Origin: Liolophura sinensis | Taxonomy: Eukaryota > Mollusca > Polyplacophora > Chitonida > Chitonidae | NCBI RefSeq assembly: GCF_032854445.1 | Contig: NC_088300.1 | Span: 17,613,570 to 17,677,569, forward strand | DNA length: 64,000 bases | Reading direction: 5' to 3' | In this document: piece by piece, positions 1 to 12,000 of the stretch | Layout: every line of letters begins with the position of its first letter | Numbering within the stretch: the stretch's first letter is position 1 | Notes under the pieces: model-generated | What the model was told of the DNA's origin: nothing | Seen by the model: only the letters and a program-made list of their open reading frames with translations | Database searches by the model: none | Position numbers and translations under genes: made by a program

Positions 1-1950
1 GATTGCTTTTTTATCAAGCACATTCACTTTAAATATCTTAAATCTTAAAAGGAGGATAATGTAAAAGGCTGCAGTATGAACAGTGTGATAGTTGGCGAAT
101 GGTCACACGTAACCGGTGAAACTCGCTCTCTTGTCAATTTTCCTCAGTTAGGAATCTTTTCTAACCGTTCGTGTAAATGCTTACATCGTAGTAACTTATG
201 CGTCCCTTAGAGAAATGGCTTAATTCTCTTTAAGAAAGTATGAAGCGTCCAGAATCTCTGGAACTCTTCTGCATAACTGAGTCTTATTCCGCTTAACCCA
301 TGTTATACATGTATACAGGATCGTTGTAGAACAAAACTATCATGTTGGATATACCAAAAGTTCCAACAGTTGGATATACCAACAGTTCCAGCCCAAGTCG
401 AACTTACAGATACACAGCTTTAACTAATAAATATTGATTTGGATATTGGGTTTCGGCCTTATGTCTTTGTTGACATTGTTGATTGCTTCTCTTTACATGA
501 CTCTGTGCTGAGTTTATACTTTTAAAGGCAAAGAAAATACAAAAATAAAGTGTAATCAGGTTAAAGACCATTCCCACCAGAAACTGTGGTGGTCTGTAGT
601 GACCCAGAGAATATCAGTGACGTCATATCCGTAATAGTTCGCTTCAAGGTTCATTCGCGAGTGCATTCATATGTACATGTACATACAATTAAAACGGTGA
701 AATCAAGCGGTGTATGTGTGCTAAGTGACAAAAACCTGATGTGACGTCATTGGCCCCAATATTGTCAGATAAGGTATCCAAACTCCAATTGTCTTTTTCT
801 GTGTTGAAAAGGTTCTAAAAATGAATCCAACTCTATTACTGGACAGTTTTTAATGGGCTTTCATCTGACATGTACATTGTTAGTGTTTTCTGGCCTTTAA
901 TACATGCTCATACTTTCTAACTTCATTGATGGTTTGTGTTGAACGTTCATGGGAAAAGAAACCCTGCGATTACTGATCACAGCTCACTGGAACGTATGTA
1001 ATAGTTGACGATTGGAATTTACTCCCCACAGTATGTGTTTTATTGTTGTTGTTGTTGTTTTTGTTCATTCTGACGATGATAGAGTAACACCTCTGCTTTC
1101 TTTGACTGAGTTTTTTCTTGGCACTGGACATGCATGACACCCTGCAAGAGTTATTATTTTGCCCTGACTCTAGATTTAACTCTAGATCTTAAATCCTGAC
1201 ATCGAATATTATCCTAACACTGAACGTGATAACCTTTCAGCTGATTTTTCCCGTTTCTTGTAACCAACCTGTATACTGACAAACGAAACGCACTGGAAAT
1301 GATACCATACAATGTAATATATTGTGCATGTTTTTGTTTTTGGTTTTTTGTTTGTATACCGACGTTAGTCCTAACTCCCTACTTACTACAATTTAGTTTA
1401 TCGTGACAATGTATTTTGACAGTATATTTTTACTATATCATGCTTGATACTGTTTTACCCTAGTAAAGCAGTTTTTCTAACCCTACATTTATCCCAACTC
1501 TGTGTTCCCACAAATGAACTTATTATGACACAGACACTTGTAAATCATCCTGCTAAGGAATTTTCATGATGTGGATGTGGACACTCCGAAAGACCATGCA
1601 CCACAAATCTGTTTTTTATTCTTTAATGTCACACTGATTGCATTTTCCATGTCCTCAAAACTGACCTATTTTGTTTCCTTGGATACTCTGACAGGTTTCG
1701 GTAGTATACATGTGCAGAAGGGAAACAAGTTTTGCCTTTAAAAACTAACTAAGTTAACCGTTTCAGGTAAATTGATAATCTGTCTTAACTATGCACATAT
1801 ATGGTAGCACATCACTAAGGTTCCATGCAGTGGTAAACTGAAGACGACTGTCTGAAAATTAAATGAAACGCTGTCACGCCACTTTTTGAAAAGTGATATA
1901 CATCTTTGTGATTTAAACTTGCCAACTTTTTGATAAGCCCAAGGGACACA
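1..1950. other. Gene-free stretch
   Basis: No convincing exon or long open frame on either strand. The DNA is AT-rich and non-repetitive apart from a short direct duplication near 343-395 (the words GGATATACCAA and GTTCCA occur twice) and two CRE palindromes listed separately. Confidence 0.6.
618..749. promoter_or_regulatory. Two CRE palindromes
   Basis: The perfect 8-bp palindrome TGACGTCA, the binding site of CREB/ATF factors, occurs at 618-625 and again at 742-749, 124 bp apart. The nearest gene is the TEAD-motif gene 4.4 kb downstream. The motif is visible; activity as an enhancer is only inferred. Confidence 0.3.
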
Positions 1951-2228
1951 TTTTTATTTATTTACTTATATTTGTGTTTTACGCGATTCTCAATAATATT
2001 CCACGCATATATACAACGGTAATTATGGGCGATGGGGGCAAGGGAAAAGCACAGATTGCCAGGTACACCTGACCAGCCTTATTGCATTAGGGCACAGTTT
2101 AGCCAACTCCATCTGGAGGGATTCGAACCCGCGACGTCATTGATACAAAGCACTATACAAGGCTGCGCGTACTTCAGGCCACAAGCACTCTATACGGCTA
2201 GACCGGGGCGGCCGCTGCGCTTGTATTA
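1950..2228 (-). mobile_element. tRNA-derived SINE, diverged, minus strand
   Basis: The left end (T-rich, then TTTACGCGATTCTCAATAAT) is the 3' end of the CaaT-tailed SINE family read in reverse. The right part contains GGATTCGAACCC, the reverse complement of a tRNA B box. This is an old, substituted copy compared with those at 38.6 and 55.3 kb. Confidence 0.65.
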
Positions 2229-2229
2229 A

Positions 2230-5030
2230 CCGCCGCGGGTGTTTATTGCCTTGTCGTATATCAGAAAGGATAAACTTAGACAGGAGTCAGTTCTGATAGG
2301 TGTGCAAAGAGTGACGGATTACCACCTGGTATTTAACAGCTTCAGTTGAAGAGTTAGTGAGCCACTTGCAATGGTTTGTTAATCCTCTCTAGTGTGGCCC
2401 CGCTCGAACTGGAATGTGGCTTCTAAAGCCCAGCTATGTTAGCCGCTCAGGGGTCGACGAGAACACGGAGCTTACCCACGCTTCTTCAGGTGACGATAAA
2501 GGTTGTGGTCCCGAGGGTGGGGGCATGCAGACGGCATGGTGTCTCTGTTATCCGTATATCTGCAACATCAGTGATACCACAATCAATTTGTCCTTTTATA
2601 CAGCCTATACCTCGGACTTCCAGTTTTTAGACGGCGGCGTCTGCTAAAGTTTAACTGCGTTAGGCACGGTGACAAACTTCTTACTGCATGCTTTGAACTA
2701 CACTACTATTCTTAAATCCATTGTGTTTTGTGCACTGTGGTGAACCGGGCGTGATTTTGTACTGAACGTAGGACTGTATAGCCTTATCTGTCACTTGTGC
2801 TGATTAATGTTTAGGTAGACTGATATCGTACTAAATACTTTGTTTATGTTTGAAAAATAAATGAAACGTTATTTCTGATGTCTCTGACATGGCGTTACAG
2901 TACTATGGCAGCACTATGTAATATATCGCTGATCGGTTTCTCATCTCTAATGGCTATATATGACCAAAATAATGTTCAAATCTATGATGAAGATCAAACA
3001 AACACACACTTTATCGATGCCATATAAATACACAGAGATTGTATATACAGAAATGAGAATATAGCACCACGACGATATGGGAAAATATTTATAAGCAAAA
3101 CATTTCGCGATTCAGAATTGGCACAGTTATATGCAACTGTCTACACTGTAGATAACTCTTCACCTACATATAAATGTTCCCCTACATTAAGTTTACCTAG
3201 CAAATCTTAAAGGATTCCATATTTGTGCATGTTGTTTAAAACACTGTGATAGTAATATAGACACAGCAAGGAGAGAAAAAATACAAGCAACGATAGTGCG
3301 ACAGTCCGGTAATTGTCGCACATAATTTGCAATTTACATTTGTTAGGTTTTTATTCTGTAAATTTCATCCAAATGGTTAAGTGGTAACAGATCATATACA
3401 ACAATCATTATCATTTCTTCATGTACGAAATACGAATTTCCGTAAAATTGCCGAATGCCACCTTGTAGTGCACTGTGTATTTAACAGCACCGGTTATATT
3501 ATCCGCATATTATCGATAAATTTGAACAAGGAATGTCAAACACGATAACTGGTAGTCAGAAGAACGTGCAAAAAACAATTAAGACGCCTTCAACTTCAAC
3601 TAATTGCAACGTTAAAGTCGAAAGAATCACGGAAATTTATTATTTTCATCAACTGTGTATATCAGATCCGTTCTTAAATCATTCATTACACGAGACATAA
3701 TGCAGAAGTAATATTATTAAAGACACTACGTTCCAACCTACACCTACTATTGCCTGCGCATGTATACGCACCAAGTGCCTCATAACCACTCTTTTACACC
3801 ATATGTAGATTACGCAATTGCTGCTTATAGTGTGGGTGACGTATTCTTTATAAATAGACCCGGATGCTTCCAGTGGTACTTTGCATGCAGAGGGTGTAAA
3901 TAATAACTTAACTGAGTGAAGCTTACAGTACCATCGATAAGTATACAGGGTGTATGGCTAAACCCTGCATTCCCCTAGCCGAATGGTGTTATTACGCAAT
4001 AGGCCTGTACCTTATTAAGACTACGTAAACAGCCAATAATTAGCGACATGATCTGTCTGAGGAAAGTGCGTGTATCAGGAAACTGAACATCTCTGAAAGT
4101 AAAGTATAATCCGTAAACAAGACGAATGTCACGAAACTGACAAGTGACGTCACGGCATCGCAGCTGTTCAGTTCACACTGGGTATAGCATGTGTTACGTC
4201 TCGATGTTATCGTTGCCGACACGGGATCATTGTCGGTAGTGAAAAGTGGAGGAGTTATGAGTGGTGGTAGAGTGGGAGAGGACACTACGGCTGACGTCGG
4301 CGTAAGGCTGGCTCAGCTTCTCCCTCTGTAAATCTGGACGATCTCCACAACTCTCCCTACATCGATTAGGAACAGATAAGCATGACTAATGGGAGAAAGT
4401 AAAATATTTTTGTTTATTTTGACACTTCGAAAAGCACATGACTTGGATAACTGAAGATCCAGAGAGCGCATTTGTTAAGATGTTAGCATTCTATACAATT
4501 ACCTGCCTCCTCTGACCCCGACCAGCGCGGACTTGAGCGAGAACAGCCGTGGTGTACGTCAGGGCTTGGGGGCGGGGCAGTCCGTCAGTGAGTGGGGGAT
4601 GAGAGAATGGGATTGAGCGGCACGGCATAACAGTGGGGCCTGCGGTTGAGGATGAGAGAGGGAAACAGAGAAAGGGAAAGTAGACGAGAGTGAGTGACAT
4701 TAACAGAGACTGTTAGCTGTCGTCAAAGAAAGAAATCGTACCGTCCAGACAAAAACTAGAGATATAACGTGGCTTTAGTGTTTCTGTGCGTTACGGAGAG
4801 TTGGCTTTATTTTTCCTTTGCGGATGTAGTGGACAATGTGACCAGAGTTCATAAAAGTTTCATGTAACAAGTTGACTAAGATGGTGTTATAGCGATTAGC
4901 GGAGCTGGTATATGAGGAAGTGTGTTTAATTATATACCAACAGTATGATGACAATGGTGTTTGCATGTGCTAATCTTGCATAACCACGACTCATAGTGCA
5001 TAATATTGCAGTTAGAATACACAAAGATCA
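2230..5030. other. Intergenic stretch upstream of the TEAD-motif gene
   Basis: Only short chance frames are visible. The last kilobase becomes more GC-rich towards 4.5-4.7 kb, which would suit an upstream promoter region for the gene at 5190, but I see no TATA box that clearly fixes a transcription start. Confidence 0.45.
4145..4152. promoter_or_regulatory. CRE palindrome
   Basis: A third perfect TGACGTCA lies about 1 kb upstream of the ATG at 5190. It is the closest CRE to that gene. Function is inferred from the motif only. Confidence 0.3.
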
Positions 5031-5036
5031 GTCGTT

Positions 5037-5184
5037 GTCGGATCGAGTGTCAGAGTGAAGGATACAAAAAGGGTCAATCTTCGACTGAACCAGCGACAGA
5101 GTGAAGGACACAATTTAAGGGATCAGTTTTCGACTGATCGAGTGACGAGTGAAACGACACGAAGGGATCGCTTCTCGACTGAGT
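5037..5184 (+). repeat. Three degenerate ~48-bp repeats in the 5' leader
   Basis: Three consecutive units each run from a GAGTGAA-like segment through a GGGATC-like segment to the word TCGACTGA (near 5087, 5136 and 5181). The last unit ends 6 bp before the ATG at 5190 and supplies part of the leader. They are probably transcribed as 5' UTR. Confidence 0.6.
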
Positions 5185-5189
5185 AAAGT

Positions 5190-5927
5190 ATGAGTGGTGA
5201 GCTGGTGACCGATGATGCGGTGGGAGACTCCCGCCTCTGTGTTGCTGGGGACAGCCCTGGTGATGGGTACCCAGTGTGTGACACCCTCAAATCCGGTTTG
5301 TCTGGGGATGAGACTGTCTCAAAGAATCAACCACAGGGATCCGGTGCCTCAGCTGTACCCCTTAGACTGCGACAGTTACCAGCATCATTCTGGAAGGAAC
5401 CTAACAGACCAAAGACAGACTATTACTCCTTACCGGCCGTGAGCCTGGCGTACCTCGGGCAAGGGTACAAACACTACCAGCCCGTGTACAAGGACTTGAG
5501 CGGGCCGGAGATTGCCGGTGGTGCATACTGTCAGAGAGGCTTGTCCTCTCCCTCCCTCAAATGGACGGTGAGGGGAGACTCCATGGCCGACTACTTTTAC
5601 CGGAATTATGCCACCAAATATCAGTCGGGGAAAGTTCCGGATTTGTCCGGCTGGAGCCTCCGGTTCCCGGACAGTGGACTGAAATTTCCTCCAAGACCAG
5701 TGACAGGTGTTTCTTCAAATCCATATGTTTTATCTCAGCAGAGACGGCCCGGCACGGACTTAGGTTACCCCGTCTCAGGGGCAGGGATTCCCTCGGGCCT
5801 CTGGGAAGGACTTACCCTCGGACAGTACCCTAACCACCTGGGTCATGAGGCTCAGGCACCGTGGCGACCCGTCCCCTCCAAATTGGCATCATCTTACCCG
5901 TCACGATACCACCCATTTGTTGTCTGA
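5190..5927 (+). CDS. TEAD-binding omega-loop protein, FAM181-like (intronless)
   Basis: A single open frame of 245 codons. The start is the first ATG after an in-frame TAA at 5184-5186 and has a purine at -3. Residues 56-71 read VPLRLRQLPASFWKEP, which closely matches the TEAD-binding omega-loop of YAP and, even better, the RQLPASFWEEP segment I remember from vertebrate FAM181A. FAM181A/B are reported to bind TEAD with this loop alone. The C-terminus (PWRPVPSK at 224-231, ending SRYHPFVV) also recalls the FAM181 tail. Features of YAP proper are absent: no WW domains and no TEAD-binding helix before the loop. The N-terminal helical domain of vertebrate FAM181 is not seen. The remainder is rich in P, G, S and Y and probably disordered. 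The likely role is a nuclear TEAD cofactor or competitor of YAP. Coding status is supported by length and motif; the exact family name is inference. Confidence 0.72.
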   Translation: MSGELVTDDAVGDSRLCVAGDSPGDGYPVCDTLKSGLSGDETVSKNQPQGSGASAVPLRLRQLPASFWKEPNRPKTDYYSLPAVSLAYLGQGYKHYQPVYKDLSGPEIAGGAYCQRGLSSPSLKWTVRGDSMADYFYRNYATKYQSGKVPDLSGWSLRFPDSGLKFPPRPVTGVSSNPYVLSQQRRPGTDLGYPVSGAGIPSGLWEGLTLGQYPNHLGHEAQAPWRPVPSKLASSYPSRYHPFVV

Positions 5928-6030
5928 CACACACCAGATACCAACTCCGAACTGTGCAACCGTGTCAAATGTGGCGATGTACGAACATTAAACGGTTAAC
6001 TGTTACCACTTACCTGGGTGTTCTACCGGT

Positions 6031-6036
6031 AATAAA
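6031..6036 (+). terminator. Possible polyadenylation signal AATAAA
   Basis: The first AATAAA downstream of the TEAD-motif gene lies 104 bp after its stop codon. It is a plausible but unproven cleavage signal. Confidence 0.3.
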
Positions 6037-6119
6037 TGCAGGCGTGGAGAGCAGTAATCGCTGTGTCAGAGTAAACAGTGGTGAATATGCCTGTAGTGTT
6101 AGTCGTAAACGACAAATGT

Positions 6120-6780
6120 AAAAACCAGGATGTGACAAACAGTATACCGTGCGTATGTCACACATGACAGCGCGTGACAGTGTACATTTCCTGATACACC
6201 CCAACACTACACTTGTTTCGATGGCACCGCTGGCACGATCGAGAGTTGTCCTACGCTATAACAGTCATTTCTGCCTATGTACCATCCCTATTCTGTGTCA
6301 CAGTCACAGTTTATATGCTCCCATGTCAGTACGACAAGATTCTACCTGTGTGACATGGCCGCGATAACGCCATACGGTCGTGACAGTGCGACCGCGCCGT
6401 GATAATTTGACATGCAATGCCGTGACAATCTGACACGTCCGTGACTGCATCATTGTCTTAACAATGTGCGCGCGTGGGAAGGTCTGTCAGCAACCTGCGG
6501 ATGGTCGTGGGTCTCCCCTAGGCTCTGCCAGGTTTCCTCCCACCATAATGCTGGCCGCCGTCGTATAAGTAAATCTTAACAATATGCCACTGTCTCTACA
6601 CAATAAGCCACAGCCATGGCGATTTACGGCTGTGACAATGTGACACTATCGTGTTAATGTGACATGGTCGGGTGGATTTGTGAGACAGTGAGGATGATAT
6701 GTAACATGGCTATAGCGTGACACCGCCGTAACAACAGCAAATGAGTATCGAAGCACGGCATATTCCTCAACAATGTACAT
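6120..6780 (+). repeat. Degenerate TGTGACA-rich repeat
   Basis: The pentamer TGACA recurs about 14 times in 660 bp, usually as GTGACAatNTGACA separated by CCGT or TCG words. It looks like a very old short-period tandem repeat interrupted by a SINE fragment (6473-6580). No open frame runs through it. Confidence 0.45.
6473..6580 (+). mobile_element. SINE fragment, plus strand
   Basis: This is the internal part of the CaaT-tailed family: GGGAAGGTCTGTCAGCAACC, then GGATGGTCGTGGG, then TAATGCTGGCCGCCGTCGTA. The tRNA-like head and the A-rich tail are missing. Confidence 0.75.
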
Positions 6781-6799
6781 CTACGCGAGATCTCGCGTG

Positions 6800-7800
6800 C
6801 CATAATCTGTGTGACAACTGGAGACAATTACTTACGTCTGATGTGCAATATTTCATTAGCAGCAATTAGAATTAACACTGTATATCTGAGACTAAGGGAT
6901 ATGATGGTGGTCAGTGAGTGCAAGTTATCATGAGCTTCATTTAAACATTTTCTGTGGAAGTGAAACAAAGTGAAATGTACTATAAGGTTTTGTCACTGAG
7001 ATGCTCACGGTCTGTATATGGCCACACGATTCGATGAGATCCTTCTGGAACGCAGTTCATTTTTCTGTGTGACAGTCAGAGCGTATGCCTTGTATGTCTT
7101 CCTGTACACTGTTGCGCAAGTGAATTGAGAGACTGAGTGTAGCAGAGAAAAACTAGACTCACACTGAAGCAGAGTGATTTGGCTGATAGTGATATTTATC
7201 CTCTCATCGTTTAATGGCACTATAAAGGCGATATAGCTACATGTTTGGAACTTTCCTGCATGTAAAACAGATCATTCGGTTCATGTGGATACTGTGGATA
7301 GTGATGCCTGACGATTATGCATGACAGTGCAGAGATGCTCTCCTACCCTTGCCCATTTGTACACAGAGTACAGCGGTGTTTACACCACCGGTGATTCGGT
7401 ACAACGGTGTTGAGCATAACAATGCGTTCGAACCTTGTCCATCAAGACACAGGCTATACTGAAAAGTGTGTCGGCTAAAAAGTGAGTTTATTGGATGTAT
7501 CTGCTTTAACATCCAGTGACACTTGTTTAGAATCTTGTCATAATATGTCGTATATATTCTATATTATACTCTCCGATATAAATATAGCATTCCTCAATAC
7601 GTCCAACCTGTTTTTAATTCGTGTTTAATTTCTTAAAAATAATTTTATATCCTATAAAGTACTGTTGACTGCGGAAGGATACTTCAGGCATGCATTGAAA
7701 CATGTTATAATGAACACAGTTTAATCTCTGTCAAAATATGTCTTTGTTAACAACATGCTGACTCGTGCTTGTGTCTTTTACTGGTATTATATCTACTGAT
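6800..7800. other. Gene-free stretch
   Basis: AT-rich sequence with only short chance frames and no splice-flanked exon candidates that I can defend. Confidence 0.5.
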
Positions 7801-7804
7801 ATAC

Positions 7805-7915
7805 GTACTGGTGGTCGTGGGGTTCCACCGCGCCCTGCCCTGTTTCCTAATACCATAATACTGGTCGCCGTCGTTTACTATAGTATGTAAAATCTTCTTG
7901 AGCTCGGCTTAAAAC
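7805..7915 (+). mobile_element. SINE 3' fragment, plus strand
   Basis: GGTGGTCGTGGGGTTCC, CTGGTCGCCGTCGT and TCTTGAGCTCGGCTTAAAA follow the order of the CaaT-tailed SINE 3' half. The copy is substituted and 5'-truncated. Confidence 0.65.
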
Positions 7916-8137
7916 CCCAATCATGCATGTATAAATAAAGAAATAAATAATGTATTATTTTATGGACATTTTTAACTGTGTAGTTGATTTGAGTTGAATT
8001 AATAGCGTGCTATTTCACTTGTATGACGGCGGTATATGCCTTATGGGTGGAGGGTCCTGGACGAAGTGCCTGACAAACTCTCTGACGTATAAAGCAGCTG
8101 GAGAGGCATGCAGTGTAATAAGGTTGTATTCAAGCCT

Positions 8138-8535
8138 TCATATCTTCAGACCGGCCCGGATAGCACAGTTGGTAGAGCGTCCGCTTCGGGACCGGTAGAT
8201 CCAGGATCAATCCTTGGTCGAGTCACACCTAAGACTTTAAAAGAGGAAGTTGTAACTTCCTCGCTTGGCGTTCAGCATGAAGGGGATAGTGCAACGACTG
8301 GTTGACCCGTATCAGTATAATGGCTCGGGCGGGGCGACTTACTTGCCTTCGGTAAGTCGTCTCAGTGATGCAGCACTAAATAAAAGAAATAAAAGAGTGG
8401 TGGAAATCCGCCCTGCAACAAGGAGGCACATTACACGTGCATGCACCCTAATGATTCCTTCGTCGTCATATGACTGAAAAATTGTTGAGTACGACGTTAA
8501 ACCCCAAGCACTCACTCACTCACTCATATCTTCAG
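8138..8535 (+). mobile_element. Full-length RUDI/V-SINE-like element with target duplication
   Basis: The body (8150-8523) starts with a tRNA-like head with A box TAGCACAGTTGG and a B-box-like GATCCAGGATCAATCC. Next comes a conserved core around CTTCCTCGCTTGGCGTTCAG, then TCGTCATATGACTG, and the tail GTACGACGTTAAACCCC ending in a (CACT)n run. A perfect 12-bp target duplication, TCATATCTTCAG, flanks it at 8138-8149 and 8524-8535. The order of parts matches the V-SINE-type molluscan family RUDI as I remember it. Intact duplications suggest a fairly recent insertion. Confidence 0.85.
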
Positions 8536-8917
8536 TATAAGGTATCACAGAGACATTTCGACTGAGGTGAAAGCAATTACGAAGGTGTCTACCAACATCT
8601 AAATTGGAAGTATTAAAGACATACATCTAGATATCACTAAAGCGGAAGAAAAAAGCGATGTCCATATGAATCAAACCTTGAAAGAAAACCCTCTATTGTT
8701 GGATGTCATATAAACAATCATTCCAACCTTAAATAACGATTGTGCTTTAGAGAATCCTGATTTGCGATAATCAAACTTGGAGTTCTATATTGAGCATTCT
8801 ATAGTTCTTAGCAAATGATTACCGACTGATGCAGCATCGACTGTCTTCCTTTCGGCTTCGACAATGGGTGCTGGTGTTACCCGGTATCTGTATTCGGTTC
8901 TGTCCCATCTTAAATTG

Positions 8918-8921
<4 letters not shown>

Positions 8922-8955
<34 letters not shown>
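8922..8955. repeat. (TA)n microsatellite
   Basis: An uninterrupted TA dinucleotide run of about 34 bp. Confidence 0.95.
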
Positions 8956-8958
<3 letters not shown>

Positions 8959-9339
8959 GGTCGAGATTAAAATATTTGATTTACTTGGTATATTCCACAA
9001 TATTTCACCTATAAATTTTTTTCCCTTTTTTTGTTTGGTGAAGACTCGACATAACTAACATCCTCTCGCCAGGAGTACCGGACAAATTATGGCGTATATA
9101 AGTCATGAAAAATGTTCACAAATATATTGACGGTTTCGAGCTATTTATCTTTTCGAATGAAGACATTTTAAACGATGAACTGACGAGGAAGTCAAAGGAA
9201 GAGCCCATCTTTAAGCCACATGTCAGGATGATATGGCTGAAATACGGTCAATTTGGCGTTAAACACCAATCATTCATTCCAACCACGCAGATGCATGGTT
9301 TCTTCAAACGAGTGTTCTGCCATTGCATGGACGTTTTGC

Positions 9340-9932
9340 ACTGACCCGCGAACCCGCGAACCCGTATTGCCACAGAGGGAAGTACTTGCAAATCCGGATT
9401 GACATACAGGAAAGTACAGACCCGCAAATCTGCACTGATGTATAGGCAAGTACTGACCCGCAAATCCGGAATGACGTACAGGAAACTACTGACATGCAAA
9501 TCCGCACTGACACAAAGAGAAGTACTGACCGGTACTTCTGTACTGGCATTCAGAGAAATATATTGCCATACAGAGAAGAACTGGCCGCCAAATCCGTACT
9601 GTCATACAGAGAAGCACTGTCCCGCAAATCCGTACTGTCATACAGATAAGCACTAACACGTGAATCCGTATTGCCATACAAGGAAGCACTCGCAAATCGG
9701 CAATGACATATACAACACAAATCTGTATTGACATACAGGAAACTACTGACATGCAAATACGCACTGACACAAAGAGAACTTCTGACCTGTTAAATATGTA
9801 CTGGCATTCAGAGAATTATACTGACCCGCAAATCAGCACTGACATATGAACATGTGCTGACCCGCAAATCCGTACTGACATAGAGAGAAGTATACATACC
9901 CGCAAACCCGCACTGACATACAGAAAAGTTCG
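9340..9932 (+). repeat. Minisatellite, ~34-36-bp unit
   Basis: About 16 imperfect units of the form CTGACCCGCAAATCCGTA followed by CTGACATACAGAGAAGTA. Units vary in length and base content, so several short overlapping frames appear on both strands; none looks like a gene. A stray unit lies near 9964-9980. Confidence 0.85.
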
Positions 9933-9999
9933 CATTGATTATATTTATTTGATTGGTGTTTTCAAGTCCGCATTGACATTGATTTATGATGGACTGTCC

Positions 10000-12000
10000 G
10001 GCAGACATAGCTTGGATTAATGCATTTACCTGGTCAATCACTTCCTGATAGAGTGCATAAATTGGATGGTATTCGTAGCATGTATGTATGTGGTTTAACA
10101 GGGGAGGGATATTTCACAGTTCGCCAGACAACGTTTATTCGGTACGGTAAATATCTCGACGGTATGTCAGCCGTCCACAATCATTTCTCTCTCGTTAATT
10201 CACGACCGTCAGCCGGGTTAAGAGGTTGATTAACAGTGCCGTAGTATGGCCAGCTTCTAGAAACTGTCTTATCTGATTCCAGCTTCGCCAAATCTAACCA
10301 GATACAGCGGAACGATAAAGAAAGCGAGCTAATTTCTCTTCCTTTGCCAGAATATGAGATGACAAATGACAGAGATGCTGGACATCAATTCTCTGCGTTC
10401 CTGAGTCGTTTGAGAAGAGAACGTTAGTGCCTTATCACATGCATTCCTGGCTGGCAGAAGTGCGGACCTGCCATGTGGCCACCACGTGGCTGTGATCCTA
10501 TCGGCTCGTCACTGGAACTGTGTGTTGGCCGAGAAGAGGATGGAATTGCCCATCCACAGATAAGACTGGGATAACGTAGCTTCCCAAAGTGGGCGCTAAC
10601 GAAGCCACACGCCGGCCTTATCAGCAACCGGTGTTTCTAGCAATCAGCATTTCACTGGTACACATGCTGGCCAGCCGCGGCTTGTTCTTGAGCAGAACCC
10701 AGTCTTGTTATGCAATGTCTTCGCCTAATTTAAGAAGCAACGACCCGTGTTGACAATCAGCAAGATCACGAAGCCACAGTCAATGTTTGGTGTCTAAACC
10801 ATCATGGGGTTTCTCTGTAGTAAAACTTTGTTTGCAAACAAACTTTGAGGGTGATTGGTTGTTTTGGTTTGTTCTCTATAGAATAATTCAGACCAGACAG
10901 GCAACAATATCTATGTAGCTGTTACCTCGGCGGTGGGGTTGACCAATTCCACACGCAGTCACGAATATACAGTTTCACAAAGCGGCGTACATGTTTTTAT
11001 CGTACATTTGCCTTACGACATTTTGTACCTCACTATTACCGTACCATTGTTCTGTATGTGCGATTATCGTACATGTACGATATCTTTGTGATGCTCAGCC
11101 CGGAACTTTACTGTGTATGGTGAATAAAATGAACACTATAAGCCCTATGCCCTGTTTAGAATGCAGATATATTACTCCATATTAAAATTTGATTTTTCTT
11201 AGTCACAAACTGGTTAATGTTAAATAGGTTCATACCTGCACAGGGCATATACTTTTCTCCCCCTATACCTTATTAGAATTTCAACGCTAATTACTATTTT
11301 GTTAAACAATAACAGGACTAAGGGGATACAAAGATAGGTATGATGCTCTAGTTATCTTAATATCGGCCTATATAGACCTAAATTTGTCAATTAAATCATT
11401 CTACCCAGTGATTACAAACACAGTATACTCTGTCGCATGCGTGATAAAGCTTCAGAATCTAACGTCGCCCGATATACAGGCTTTTGTCTCAAGCATACAT
11501 TCAACCATTTCCAACAATTGTGTACTTACCATGCTGCAGTAATAAGTAACAACAATCGAGAACTAATCATCTGGAGTACGTGTATTTCAAATTTAAAACA
11601 AAACGGACACACTAAATATAATAATAACTGAAAATAAGACCTGTATACAAACTGTACTTATTCCAGCAAATCCATAAACAACAAGATGGGCTTACCATAC
11701 ACAGGTTTACAGCAACACTTATTATAGAATCCAATACACCTGAAGCAGGATACACCGTCTTGAATTTGGAAAACCCAGGTACAGGTAGAATGATAAACAA
11801 TACTGAATCCCAAAACATGTATGTGCGTGAGGTAGCCAACGATGGACAGATTCCATAAATATTCAACTGTTAAATAAATAACTGTTAAATAAATAACTGT
11901 TACAATGTCAATACGAAATGTGGTTGTGCTATTTATTATATTTTTCATCCTGATATTTTTCATCCTGCCTTCAGGAAGATTTGTAGAACGACCGGAGCAG
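10000..12000. other. Gene-free stretch
   Basis: No exon is supported. Open frames here are under 100 codons, lack splice context and show no family similarity that I recognise. Confidence 0.5.

Noticed and set aside
8150-8215. tRNA gene at the SINE head (A box TAGCACAGTTGG).
   Set aside because: The head cannot fold into a full cloverleaf by eye and continues into the SINE core and (CACT)n tail with target duplications, so it is a retroposon.
9248-9770. Overlapping minus-strand frames rich in SVRICMSV-like words as coding sequence.
   Set aside because: They follow from the 34-36-bp minisatellite; units vary in length, frames change, and no splice or start context is seen.
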